In this document: positions 18,707-26,331 of the stretch, piece after piece
Position numbering within the stretch: position 1 is the stretch's first letter
Layout: the number at the start of each line of letters is the position of its first letter
Source of the DNA: Bryobacter aggregatus MPL3
GTDB lineage: Bacteria > Acidobacteriota > Terriglobia > Bryobacterales > Bryobacteraceae
Reading direction: 5' to 3'
Length of the DNA stretch: 64,000 nt
Assembly (NCBI RefSeq): GCF_000702445.1
Contig: NZ_JNIF01000003.1
Location: forward strand, 806,001-870,000
Program-made: the position numbers and the translations under genes
The notes under the pieces: model-generated
What the model saw: the letters and a program-made list of their open reading frames with translations, nothing else
The model's database searches: none
What the model was told of the DNA's origin: nothing

Positions 18707-19813
18707 ATGAGCAAGCCGACGCTTTCGATCGGGATCGAAGAGGAATACCAAACCATTGATCCAGAAACGCGCGACCTTCGTTCGCATATCAGCGCCGAGA
18801 TCATCAGTAAGGGGCAGAGAATCCTTGCCGAGCGGGTGAAGCCTGAGATGCACCAGAGCGTTGTCGAAGTCGGCACGGGCATCTGCGCAAACATCCAGGA
18901 AGCCTATCTCGATCTGAAAGAGCTGCGCTCTGGCATCATCGGACTAGCCAAGCAGAATGGGCTGCGCATCGCTGCCTCTTCGACACATCCCTTTGCCGAT
19001 TGGCGCAAGCAGGATATTTATCCCGATGAGCGCTACGCCACCATCGTCGAGGACATGCAGACCGTAGCGCGCAGCAACCTGATCTTTGGACTGCATGTCC
19101 ACATTGGAATTGAAGACCGCGAAGCAGCCATCCAGATCATGAATGCAGCGCGTTACTTTGTGCCTCATATCCTCGGCCTCACGGCGAACTCTCCCTTCTG
19201 GCTGGGCCTTGAGACGGGGTTGAAGAGCTATCGCTGCAAGGTCTTCGACAAGTTCCCGCGCACCAATATCCCGGATTACTTTCCGAGTTGGGGCGAGTAC
19301 TCCAACTTCGTCAACCTCCTGATCAAAACGAATTGCATCGATAATGCGAAGAAGATCTGGTGGGACATCCGGCCACATCCCAACTTCCCCACCCTCGAGT
19401 TCCGCATCATGGATCTGCCGATGCGGCTCGATGAGACCATCGCGGTCGCAGCGCTGATTCAAGCCACGGTCGCCAAACTCTACAAGCTCCACACCGAGAA
19501 CCAGAGCTTCCGGCTCTATCGCCGCGCGCTGATCATGGAGAATAAATGGCGAGCGGCTCGCTACGGCCTGGAAGGCAAGCTGGTCGACTTCGGCAAGCAG
19601 ATCGAAGTCCCTCTCAAGGACCTGCTGTTTGAGTATCTGCACTTTGTCGACGACGTAGTCGATGAGCTCGGGAGCCGGGAACAAATTGCCTACATCTACA
19701 AGATGTTGCGTTACGGCACCGGCGCCGACCGCCAGTTAAAAGTCTGGCGCGAAACCGGTGATCTGAAGGCCGTCGTCGACTACATCGTTTCTGAAACGGA
19801 GGCTGGACTTTAG
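18707..19813 (+). CDS. GCS2-family carboxylate-amine ligase (YbdK/EgtA-like)
   Basis: 368 aa, a glutamate-cysteine-ligase type 2 fold enzyme. It forms an amide bond through an acyl-phosphate made from ATP. Key motifs: SIGIEEEYQTID at the N-terminus (acidic metal ligands), LIFGLHVHIGIED in the centre, and WWDIRPHPNFPTLEFRIMDLP, the conserved arginine and metal-binding strand. It has no Cys-ligase-specific feature I can point to, so the amine and acid substrates are open. A 44-base gap separates it from the efflux genes and contains CATAAT, which could be a -10 box. The next gene starts directly after this stop codon, so ligase, aminopeptidase and second ATP-grasp protein form a tight operon. 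Confidence 0.9.
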   Translation: MSKPTLSIGIEEEYQTIDPETRDLRSHISAEIISKGQRILAERVKPEMHQSVVEVGTGICANIQEAYLDLKELRSGIIGLAKQNGLRIAASSTHPFADWRKQDIYPDERYATIVEDMQTVARSNLIFGLHVHIGIEDREAAIQIMNAARYFVPHILGLTANSPFWLGLETGLKSYRCKVFDKFPRTNIPDYFPSWGEYSNFVNLLIKTNCIDNAKKIWWDIRPHPNFPTLEFRIMDLPMRLDETIAVAALIQATVAKLYKLHTENQSFRLYRRALIMENKWRAARYGLEGKLVDFGKQIEVPLKDLLFEYLHFVDDVVDELGSREQIAYIYKMLRYGTGADRQLKVWRETGDLKAVVDYIVSETEAGL

Positions 19814-20827
19814 TTGCTGCCGAAAACATTCGATCCCGCACTGAGTGAGGGCGCTCGCAACGCCGTCCGAACCTGTCTGAGCATCCAGCCGGACGAGAAG
19901 GTGACTCTCATCACGGACACCGTCAGCAGCGAGATCGCCGCTGCGATTGCGCATCAGTTGACAGAGCTGGGCTGCCGGTGGAATGCGTTCTGCCTGGAGG
20001 AAATGGCCACGCGCCCGTTGGCCGGAATGCCTCTCGAAATTCTGACCGACATGGAAACCAGCCAAGTTTCGATCTTTGCCGTGGTGGCACAACAGAATGA
20101 ATTGAAGAGCCGCATGGAGATGACCGATGTCGTCAATCGCCGCAAGATGCGGCACGCGCACATGGTCAACATCGAGAAGCGCATCATGCTCGAAGGCATG
20201 CGGGCAGACTTCCTCAAGGTAGACGCATTGAGCGTGGCGGTTTGGAAGATTGCTTCCCAGGCCCGCCAGATCCGGGCCACAACAGCAGCGGGCACCAACA
20301 TCGTCGCCGACATGAATCCCCACTATCACTGGCTCAAGACCAGCGGCATCATCAGCCCCAACAAGTGGGGCAATCTGCCCGGCGGCGAATGCTTCACCAC
20401 GCCCGGCGAAGTGAACGGAACCTTTGTCATCGACGGCGTAGTGGGCGACTATCTTTGCGCGAAATACGGCGACCTCCGCAGCAACCCGCTGACGATCCGG
20501 ATCGAAAAGAACCGCCTGGTTTCTGCGGCAAGTTCGAATCAGGAATTGCGCGATGAGTTCTGGGCCTACTGCCACACCGATGAGAACTCCGATCGTGTCG
20601 GCGAGTTTGCCATTGGCACCAATCTCGCGTTGCAGGATGTCATTGGCAACATCCTCCAGGACGAAAAGATCCCTGGCATCCACATCGCCTTCGGCAATCC
20701 CTATGGTGCACATACCGGCGCAGACTGGTATTCTGCAACGCATATCGATGTCGTCGGACGGCGCTTCAACATCTGGATCGACGACCGCCAGATCATGCGC
20801 GACGGCGAGTTTCTGATTACGGGATAG
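19814..20827 (+). CDS. M29-type (AmpS/PepS-like) metallo-aminopeptidase
   Basis: 337 aa from a TTG directly abutting the preceding TAG. Conserved M29 landmarks occur in order: NLPGGECFTTPGEVNGTF (first metal-ligand Glu), GEFAIGTNLAL (second Glu), IPGIHIAFGNPYGAHTG (His ligand and Tyr) and SATHIDVV (His and Asp ligands). M29 enzymes are cytosolic two-metal aminopeptidases, usually about 370-410 aa, so this one is somewhat short. Within an operon of two amide-bond ligases it may trim a precursor peptide, recycle it, or have been recruited for a related reaction. All metal ligands appear present, which argues for catalysis. Confidence 0.85.
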   Translation: MLPKTFDPALSEGARNAVRTCLSIQPDEKVTLITDTVSSEIAAAIAHQLTELGCRWNAFCLEEMATRPLAGMPLEILTDMETSQVSIFAVVAQQNELKSRMEMTDVVNRRKMRHAHMVNIEKRIMLEGMRADFLKVDALSVAVWKIASQARQIRATTAAGTNIVADMNPHYHWLKTSGIISPNKWGNLPGGECFTTPGEVNGTFVIDGVVGDYLCAKYGDLRSNPLTIRIEKNRLVSAASSNQELRDEFWAYCHTDENSDRVGEFAIGTNLALQDVIGNILQDEKIPGIHIAFGNPYGAHTGADWYSATHIDVVGRRFNIWIDDRQIMRDGEFLITG

Positions 20828-20829
20828 AC

Positions 20830-22020
20830 ATGATTCAGCCGCTCAGAGAAGACTTCAACCGGCGCTGGACTCCAGCGAAGTACGAAGCATTCTCTCACTC
20901 GCTGGACACCGCCATCGGTGAGCACGTCGCCTTTCGCCACAGCGAGACGCCCTGCTTCTTCCCACGCGAACTCCTGCAGGAGATGTCTCGCGCGGGCCGC
21001 GAACTCGTGGGTCAACTCCTGACCGACAAGCTCTATCTCGAAGCATCCTCACGCGAGATTCCCGCCCATTACCGGGTTCCCCATGAGGCAGGCAAACCAC
21101 TCTTCATCCAGGCTGATTTTGGAATCGTGCGCGAGAACGGCAACTACGCCCCGAAGCTAGTGGAGATCCAGGGTTTCCCCTCGCTTTACTGCTACCAGAC
21201 CGAAATGGCACGCCAGTACATGCGGGCTTATGATCTCGATCCGAATCTCCGGCATCTCCTCAGCGATCTCGACCTCGGCACGTACCATCATCTGCTCGGC
21301 GAAGCAATTCTGAATGGCCACGATCCGAAACAGGTCATTCTGCTTGAGATCGACCCCAAGCAGCAGAAGACCAATTGCGACTTCATCTGTACCGAACGAA
21401 TCTACGGCGTTCGTGCCGTCTGCATCACGAAGTTGAAGAAAGAGGGCCGCAAGCTCCTCTATCAGCGGGATGGGGTTTGGACGCCAATCCAGCGCATCTA
21501 CAATCGCGTCATCTTCGACGAACTCGAGCGCAAGAAGATCGAGATTCCTTTCGCCTGGACAGACGATCTCGATGTCGAGTGGGCTGGCCATCCCAACTGG
21601 TTCTTCCGCTTAAGCAAGTTCTCGATCCCCTGGTTCAAGCACCCCACGGTGCCCAAGAGCAGTTTCTTTCACGAAGTGACGGAGCTCCCAGAGAACCCTG
21701 AAAACTTCGTACTCAAGCCGCTGTACTCCTTTGCCGGCTTTGGCGTGATCGTCGGACCGACACACGAGCAACTGGACGCCATCCCCAGGCGCGAACGGAA
21801 CAACTACATTCTGCAGGAGCGCGTTCGCTTTGAACCGTTGATCGCAACGCCTCACGGCCCCACCATGGCGGAAGTCCGCATCATGTACATCTGGTTGCCG
21901 CAGATGGATTTGCCGATCGCAGCCAACATGATCGTACGCATGGGCCGCGGCAAACAGATGGGCGTCGATCACAACAAGAACCTCGAATGGGTGGGCGCCT
22001 CCGCGGGCTTCTATCTCTAG
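20830..22020 (+). CDS. Predicted ATP-grasp ligase, possibly circularly permuted
   Basis: 396 aa, starting two bases after the aminopeptidase stop codon. Residues about 285-350 look like the ATP-binding half of an ATP-grasp fold: FVLKPLYSFAGFGVIVG (K296 and glycine loop 303-305), YILQERV (E330 hinge) and MAEVRIMYIW. The acidic metal-binding element appears early instead of last: FIQADFGIV and LVEIQGFPSLYCYQ (D97, E112), as in glutathionylspermidine-synthetase-like permuted ATP-grasp proteins. The C-terminal VDHNKNLEWVG could complete the site. The topology is my inference from motif order. Its 3' end overlaps the convergent M16 gene by 4 bases. The substrate is unknown. Confidence 0.7.
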   Translation: MIQPLREDFNRRWTPAKYEAFSHSLDTAIGEHVAFRHSETPCFFPRELLQEMSRAGRELVGQLLTDKLYLEASSREIPAHYRVPHEAGKPLFIQADFGIVRENGNYAPKLVEIQGFPSLYCYQTEMARQYMRAYDLDPNLRHLLSDLDLGTYHHLLGEAILNGHDPKQVILLEIDPKQQKTNCDFICTERIYGVRAVCITKLKKEGRKLLYQRDGVWTPIQRIYNRVIFDELERKKIEIPFAWTDDLDVEWAGHPNWFFRLSKFSIPWFKHPTVPKSSFFHEVTELPENPENFVLKPLYSFAGFGVIVGPTHEQLDAIPRRERNNYILQERVRFEPLIATPHGPTMAEVRIMYIWLPQMDLPIAANMIVRMGRGKQMGVDHNKNLEWVGASAGFYL

Positions 22021-23342
22021 AGCAGCGTTTCAAAGGCTCGCGTCGAAGGATAGATCTCGAGCTTTGTCACCTCGAGCGGCAGCGCCTCGACGAGCTTGTC
22101 CTCCGCCAGCACTTCCGGCGGAACTTCAATCTCATACTGAATCGGGCTCGCTTCGCTGCTCTGCAACTGCTTCGCAAAGTCCTGCATCGCAGGCCCCACC
22201 GCGACAAAGTGCAGATTCCTGGTTTGCAGGTGGCGCCGGATCACCGTATTGACCTTCTCCACCGTCAACGCCGCTAAGCCTTCGGCAATATAACTTGTAT
22301 ACTCCGGCGTCCCATAGAAAGCGCTATCGATTGCATAACCCTGCACCAGGGAATCCGTCTTGAGCAACAGCTTCACATACTTGCTCAGGAAGTTCCGGGT
22401 GCGCTCAAAGTCCTCTTCAGCCATACCCTTTGTACGAAGCTGATCGATCTCATACAGCGCCAATCGGAAGGCGAAGAGAGCCTTCTCCGGCACAACAGGC
22501 CGCAGCCAGACTTGAAAGGTCTGCTGCTGCCGGGCCAGGTTGGGATCGGGCTCGAACTCATACATCCCGCGGGGGAAGTATTCGATATAAGCGTAGTCGC
22601 CATAATTCAACCCGCGCACTTCGCGAATCTGGTCAAAGAGCCGTCCGCCGTTGCGATGCTGCCCCAACCAGGCCTGTGCCAATAGCAGCGCAGGATAGTC
22701 TTCGTGTCCACGGCGAACAGGAATCGGATAGCCAAAGCTCATCGCAACACCGCGCGCCTCCGGCTTATCGAGAAGCGTCACTTCCAGCCCTTGCGGATTC
22801 TTCGGAGTGGGCAGCGCCGGAGCTGGCAAAGCCTCGAGAGTCAGAAGCGGAAAATAGGTTGCATGGAAGGCCCGGACATCTTCTACCGTAATCGCGGCCA
22901 GGCCGCTCGCCGTTCCACAGCAATGATGCGCATAAGGATGGCCAGCATAGAGCCGCTCGTAAAGCACTTCCTTGGCCAACTCCTCATCGTTGGTCCCCCG
23001 GAGCCCCACGCGCAGAAAGTTTAATTGATCTTCCCGCACCCGTTCAAAGTCCTCGGCGGTAAAGGCCGGCTCCTGCAACATCTCGCGCAGCAAGGTTTCA
23101 TAGCGCTGCTGATGATCGACATGGACCGTGCCATAAAAGACGGTGAGTTCCTTGTCCACCTGCGCCTCAAAGCCGGTCGCCATTTCAAAGAACTCGTCGA
23201 GAATCTGCTTGTAACTGCGATGCGCTGTCGCACCACCCACCATCAAACTGGCCGTGAGATTCGCCAGTCCTTCTTTGCCCTTGGGGTCATCGACGCTCCC
23301 ACAACGGACGGCAAAACGATAACTCTTCAATGGACCGCTCAT
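22017..23342 (-). CDS. M16 peptidase-like non-catalytic subunit
   Basis: 441 aa with the M16 fold but no HxxEH zinc motif: the equivalent N-terminal helix reads GLANLTASLMVGG. The rest keeps M16 features (DFERVREDQLNFLRVGLRGT, YERLYAGHPYAHHCCGT, ITVEDVRAFHATYF and a C-terminal inactive domain). It overlaps the upstream catalytic M16 gene by 4 bases (ATGA), so the two are translated together. This is the known arrangement of heterodimeric M16B peptidases (like mitochondrial processing peptidase), where one subunit carries zinc and the other supplies the glycine-rich loop. No signal peptide is visible, so the complex is probably cytosolic. Confidence 0.9.
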   Translation of the reverse strand: MSGPLKSYRFAVRCGSVDDPKGKEGLANLTASLMVGGATAHRSYKQILDEFFEMATGFEAQVDKELTVFYGTVHVDHQQRYETLLREMLQEPAFTAEDFERVREDQLNFLRVGLRGTNDEELAKEVLYERLYAGHPYAHHCCGTASGLAAITVEDVRAFHATYFPLLTLEALPAPALPTPKNPQGLEVTLLDKPEARGVAMSFGYPIPVRRGHEDYPALLLAQAWLGQHRNGGRLFDQIREVRGLNYGDYAYIEYFPRGMYEFEPDPNLARQQQTFQVWLRPVVPEKALFAFRLALYEIDQLRTKGMAEEDFERTRNFLSKYVKLLLKTDSLVQGYAIDSAFYGTPEYTSYIAEGLAALTVEKVNTVIRRHLQTRNLHFVAVGPAMQDFAKQLQSSEASPIQYEIEVPPEVLAEDKLVEALPLEVTKLEIYPSTRAFETLL

Positions 23343-24607
23343 GCTGAATGCCTCAACTCCACCGTCACCCGATTCGCTTCGACAAAATACTCCCGCGCCA
23401 CCTGCCGCAGATCCTCCGCGCTCACCTGTGCATATTGCTCATAGAGCGCATTGATCGTCTCGGGACTTCGCCGCAGCGCGACATAGCGCGCCAAGAGTCC
23501 TGCGATGCCTTCGGTCTCATCCATCCGCATGGCGAAGGCATAGCGCAAATGCTTCTTCACCACCTCCAGACGCTTCTCCTCCACAAGCTCCGACTGCATG
23601 GCGGCAATCGTCGCCGCAACACGCTGCTTGACATCCTCAAGCTTGGTTGGGTCCTTCAGGCGCGCGGTAATCAGATAGAGATAGGGGTCGACATGGTCGG
23701 AGTTGCTTCCGAAGAACACATCGCAGCTTTGCTCCTTGAGCACCAGCGCTTCATAGAGTGCAGATGTGGAAGAGAAGTAGAGGTAAGAGAGGATATCCAG
23801 CGCGGCAGAGACACGCCCGGAATCGGTGTAAGCAGGCGTGCGATAAGCAATCTGCAACAGCGGCATCGTTTCGCTCGGCCAATCCACCCGCAACTCTTTC
23901 GGCCCGGCCAAGGGCGGTGCAGCAGGCACGGCGGGGATGCCGGCGCCTCGTTGCCAGGAGCCCCAATGCTTCTCCACCAAAGCCCGGCCGTCTTCTACCG
24001 TCAAATCGCCCGCAAGCAGGATCGTTGTATTTTCGGGGCGGTAGAAAGTCTTGTGAAAGTACCGGGAGAACTCAAATAGCTCTGGCATCTTCTCGATATC
24101 GCGCAAGAAACCCATCGTCGTGTGTTGGTAAGGATGCTTCTCGAAGGCCAGTTCGCGCAGCTTCTCCTGCAACAAGTGGAATGGCTCGGCGCTGTCCTTG
24201 TTGTACTCGGCAAGCACCGCGCGACTCTCCGTCCGGAACACGTCCTCGGAGTACTCCAGATTTTGAAAACGATCCGCCTCCATCTCGAGAATCTCTTCGA
24301 GATCCCCCCGCGTGAAGGTCGTATGATAAGCGGTTAAATCATCATCCGTATAAGCGTTCTGAGCCGCTCCAGCCTGCTTCAGCACCGCATCGTAGCGTTC
24401 TGGGGAGTATTTCTCCGTCCCGCGAAACATCATGTGCTCAAAAAGGTGCGCAAAACCGCTCTTGCCCTCTTCCACTTCGTTGCGTGAACCCACATTCACA
24501 ACGATGTAAAGCGACACAATGTGCGGGAAACCCGTAGGCACGGTGATCAGGCGTAACCCATTCGGCAGGTCGTGCTGATCGTAGTCAAATGGGAAAACTT
24601 TGGTCAT
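23339..24607 (-). CDS. M16 zinc peptidase, catalytic subunit
   Basis: 422 aa with the inverse zinc motif HLFEH (H54, E57, H58) in GFAHLFEHMMFRGTEKYSP. The third ligand is E134 in RAVLAEYNKDSAEP. Typical M16 sequence continues with NAYTDDDLTAYHTTF and KHPYQHTTMGFLRDIEKM. M16B enzymes digest peptides inside a closed clam-shell chamber. There is no export signal. The second, inactive subunit is encoded directly downstream with a 4-base overlap. A 48-base gap separates this start from a small divergent ORF. Confidence 0.94.
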   Translation of the reverse strand: MTKVFPFDYDQHDLPNGLRLITVPTGFPHIVSLYIVVNVGSRNEVEEGKSGFAHLFEHMMFRGTEKYSPERYDAVLKQAGAAQNAYTDDDLTAYHTTFTRGDLEEILEMEADRFQNLEYSEDVFRTESRAVLAEYNKDSAEPFHLLQEKLRELAFEKHPYQHTTMGFLRDIEKMPELFEFSRYFHKTFYRPENTTILLAGDLTVEDGRALVEKHWGSWQRGAGIPAVPAAPPLAGPKELRVDWPSETMPLLQIAYRTPAYTDSGRVSAALDILSYLYFSSTSALYEALVLKEQSCDVFFGSNSDHVDPYLYLITARLKDPTKLEDVKQRVAATIAAMQSELVEEKRLEVVKKHLRYAFAMRMDETEGIAGLLARYVALRRSPETINALYEQYAQVSAEDLRQVAREYFVEANRVTVELRHSA

Positions 24608-24655
24608 GGGAGGCGTTGTTTGTTACTGTTTTTAGAGTCGCACTCTTTGACTTCT

Positions 24656-24934
24656 ATGAGCGTATTGGTTCGAATTGGCCGCAAGAAAGCAATCCTTTGC
24701 GGGGGAAAATGGAGTTCCGCCGACCCACGGGTCGAGGATCAACTCCAGAACTCTCTCGACATGTGGGTGCAAAATACAGGCGGGCCGCCCCTTGGCCACC
24801 GCGACCCGGACCAGTTCGCAGCCGATGCCATTCGAAGTGACTTAGGCTACGAGGTGCTCATCGCCTCCAAGCCCAAAGGCCGCACTGCCCAAACGGCTTA
24901 CTTCTCAAAACGGCAAATGGCCTTACCGTTCTAG
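24656..24934 (+). CDS. Small hypothetical protein
   Basis: 92 aa from the ATG giving MSVLVRIGRKKAILCGGKW; the frame is open 84 bases further up, but that would run into the divergent M16 gene. There is no signal peptide or membrane helix. The sequence is mildly basic at both ends with an acidic middle (DPRVEDQLQNSLDMW). I do not recognise the family. Its 3' end overlaps the convergent GDSL lipoprotein gene by 12 bases. It is real coding sequence only if conserved elsewhere, which I could not test. Confidence 0.45.
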   Translation: MSVLVRIGRKKAILCGGKWSSADPRVEDQLQNSLDMWVQNTGGPPLGHRDPDQFAADAIRSDLGYEVLIASKPKGRTAQTAYFSKRQMALPF

Positions 24935-25606
24935 CAGCGGTTCCAGATACTTAAAAACATTCTTCGCCACCATAGACGCCCCTAGCGCCGTGGGATGAAT
25001 CTTGTCCGCCTGCATCGCGCCGGGCTTATCCCAAACACCTTCGAGAATAAACGGCATCAACGGATAGTTGTGATTCTTGGCGAGCATCGTATACATCGTG
25101 TCGAATTCCTGGATGTATTCCAGCCCATAGTTGCGCGGCAGCGTGATACCCAAGAGGAGAATCTTTGCGCCTCGGGCTTCAAAGCGTCCCGCGATTTGCG
25201 TCAGGTTATCGCGGGTCCGTCTCGTTTCCAATCCACGCAGTCCATCGTTGCCACCCAATTCAAGAATCGCGATCTTCGGTGAAAGCTTCACCGCCTCGCC
25301 CAGACGGTCGAGTCCGCTCTGTGTCGTGTCGCCACTAATTCCAAGGTTGACCACTCGATACTTGTAACCCTTGCTGTCCAGAATTTTCTGCAGCTCGTCC
25401 GGATAGGTGCTGCCGGCATTCAAGCCGAAGCCGGCCGTGATGCTGTCACCAAAGCAGACAATGGCGGGTCTGTCATCAGCGGGCGGCGCCGCTGCCATGG
25501 GAACTGGAATCTCGGTTTTTGCCTCCGGCTCCGCCGGCTTCTTGGAACAACCTGCGAATCCTGTCATGACGACCAGGGCGAGCGAAAGAAGAGAAAACTG
25601 CCTCAC
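24923..25606 (-). CDS. SGNH/GDSL hydrolase lipoprotein (TesA-like arylesterase)
   Basis: 227 aa from a GTG start (VRQFSLLSLALVVMTGFAGC). The frame reaches back to 25648, but that would overlap the divergent ABC gene. The signal peptide ends in a lipobox (FAGC), followed by a Pro/Glu-rich linker, so the enzyme is probably a lipoprotein. SGNH blocks: I CFGDSITAGFG (nucleophile Ser), II NLGISGDTT, III LELGGNDGLRG, V DKIHPTALG (Asp and His). Family members hydrolyse acyl-CoA, aryl esters or lysophospholipids. In E. coli tesA is likewise divergent from the ABC genes ybbA-ybbP. The same arrangement here supports a TesA-type identity. Confidence 0.9.
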   Translation of the reverse strand: MRQFSLLSLALVVMTGFAGCSKKPAEPEAKTEIPVPMAAAPPADDRPAIVCFGDSITAGFGLNAGSTYPDELQKILDSKGYKYRVVNLGISGDTTQSGLDRLGEAVKLSPKIAILELGGNDGLRGLETRRTRDNLTQIAGRFEARGAKILLLGITLPRNYGLEYIQEFDTMYTMLAKNHNYPLMPFILEGVWDKPGAMQADKIHPTALGASMVAKNVFKYLEPLLER

Positions 25607-25635
25607 TTTGCCAGAATAAAGAATACACGCACACA

Positions 25636-26331
25636 ATGTCGAATCCAATTGCTGTTGAAGTCGACTCGGTCACCCGGGAAATCGACACTGGGACGCACGT
25701 CGTCAAGATTCTCAAAGGAATCAGCTTCACGGTCCCCCACGGCGAATTCGTCGCCATCATGGGTGCCTCCGGCAGTGGGAAAAGTACGCTGCTTGGACTT
25801 CTGGCCGGTCTCGATGCCCCCACCTCAGGCAAGATTTCGCTCGATCAGATCGACATCACGCATCTTTCCGAAGACGAGATGGCGCGTGTGCGAGGATCTA
25901 AGGTCGGCTTCGTCTTTCAGAGCTACCAACTCATCCCCACTCTCACAGCCGAAGAGAACGTCCTGCTTCCCCACGAGTTGACCGACCGCGCAGGCGACGG
26001 CATGCCGCGCGCCCGTCAATTGCTCGAACAGGTCGGGTTGCTCGACCGCGCCAGCCACTATCCGGTCCAACTAAGCGGTGGTGAACAACAACGGGTCGCC
26101 CTCGCACGGGCCTTCATGACCCAGCCACCGATCCTGCTCGCCGACGAGCCCACCGGCAATCTCGACACCGCCAACGGCCGGATCGTCCTCGACCTGCTCA
26201 TCAAGCTGAATCGAGAACAGGGCACAACACTGGTGATGGTCACCCACGACCAACAACTCGCCACCTACGCGGACCGCGTCATCACACTGCGGGACGGGCT
26301 GCTCATCAGCGACGAAAAGAAAGCCGCATGA
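25636..26331 (+). CDS. ABC transporter ATP-binding protein (YbbA/LolD-like)
   Basis: 231 aa. Walker A GASGSGKST, Q-loop FVFQSYQLIPTLTAEEN, signature LSGGEQQRVALARAF, Walker B ILLADEPTGNLD and H-loop MVTHDQQLA are all intact, so it is a competent ATPase. The extended helix region fits the MacB/LolD/YbbA class, which drives type VII (mechanotransmitting) exporters rather than importers. Its stop codon overlaps the permease start by 4 bases (ATGA). Only 29 bases lie between this ATG and the GTG of the divergent lipoprotein gene, so both promoters must be compressed there. Confidence 0.96.
   Translation: MSNPIAVEVDSVTREIDTGTHVVKILKGISFTVPHGEFVAIMGASGSGKSTLLGLLAGLDAPTSGKISLDQIDITHLSEDEMARVRGSKVGFVFQSYQLIPTLTAEENVLLPHELTDRAGDGMPRARQLLEQVGLLDRASHYPVQLSGGEQQRVALARAFMTQPPILLADEPTGNLDTANGRIVLDLLIKLNREQGTTLVMVTHDQQLATYADRVITLRDGLLISDEKKAA

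Noticed and set aside
19736-20743. 335-codon minus-strand frame opposite the M29-type aminopeptidase
   Set aside because: Antisense shadow of a gene with complete metal-ligand motifs.
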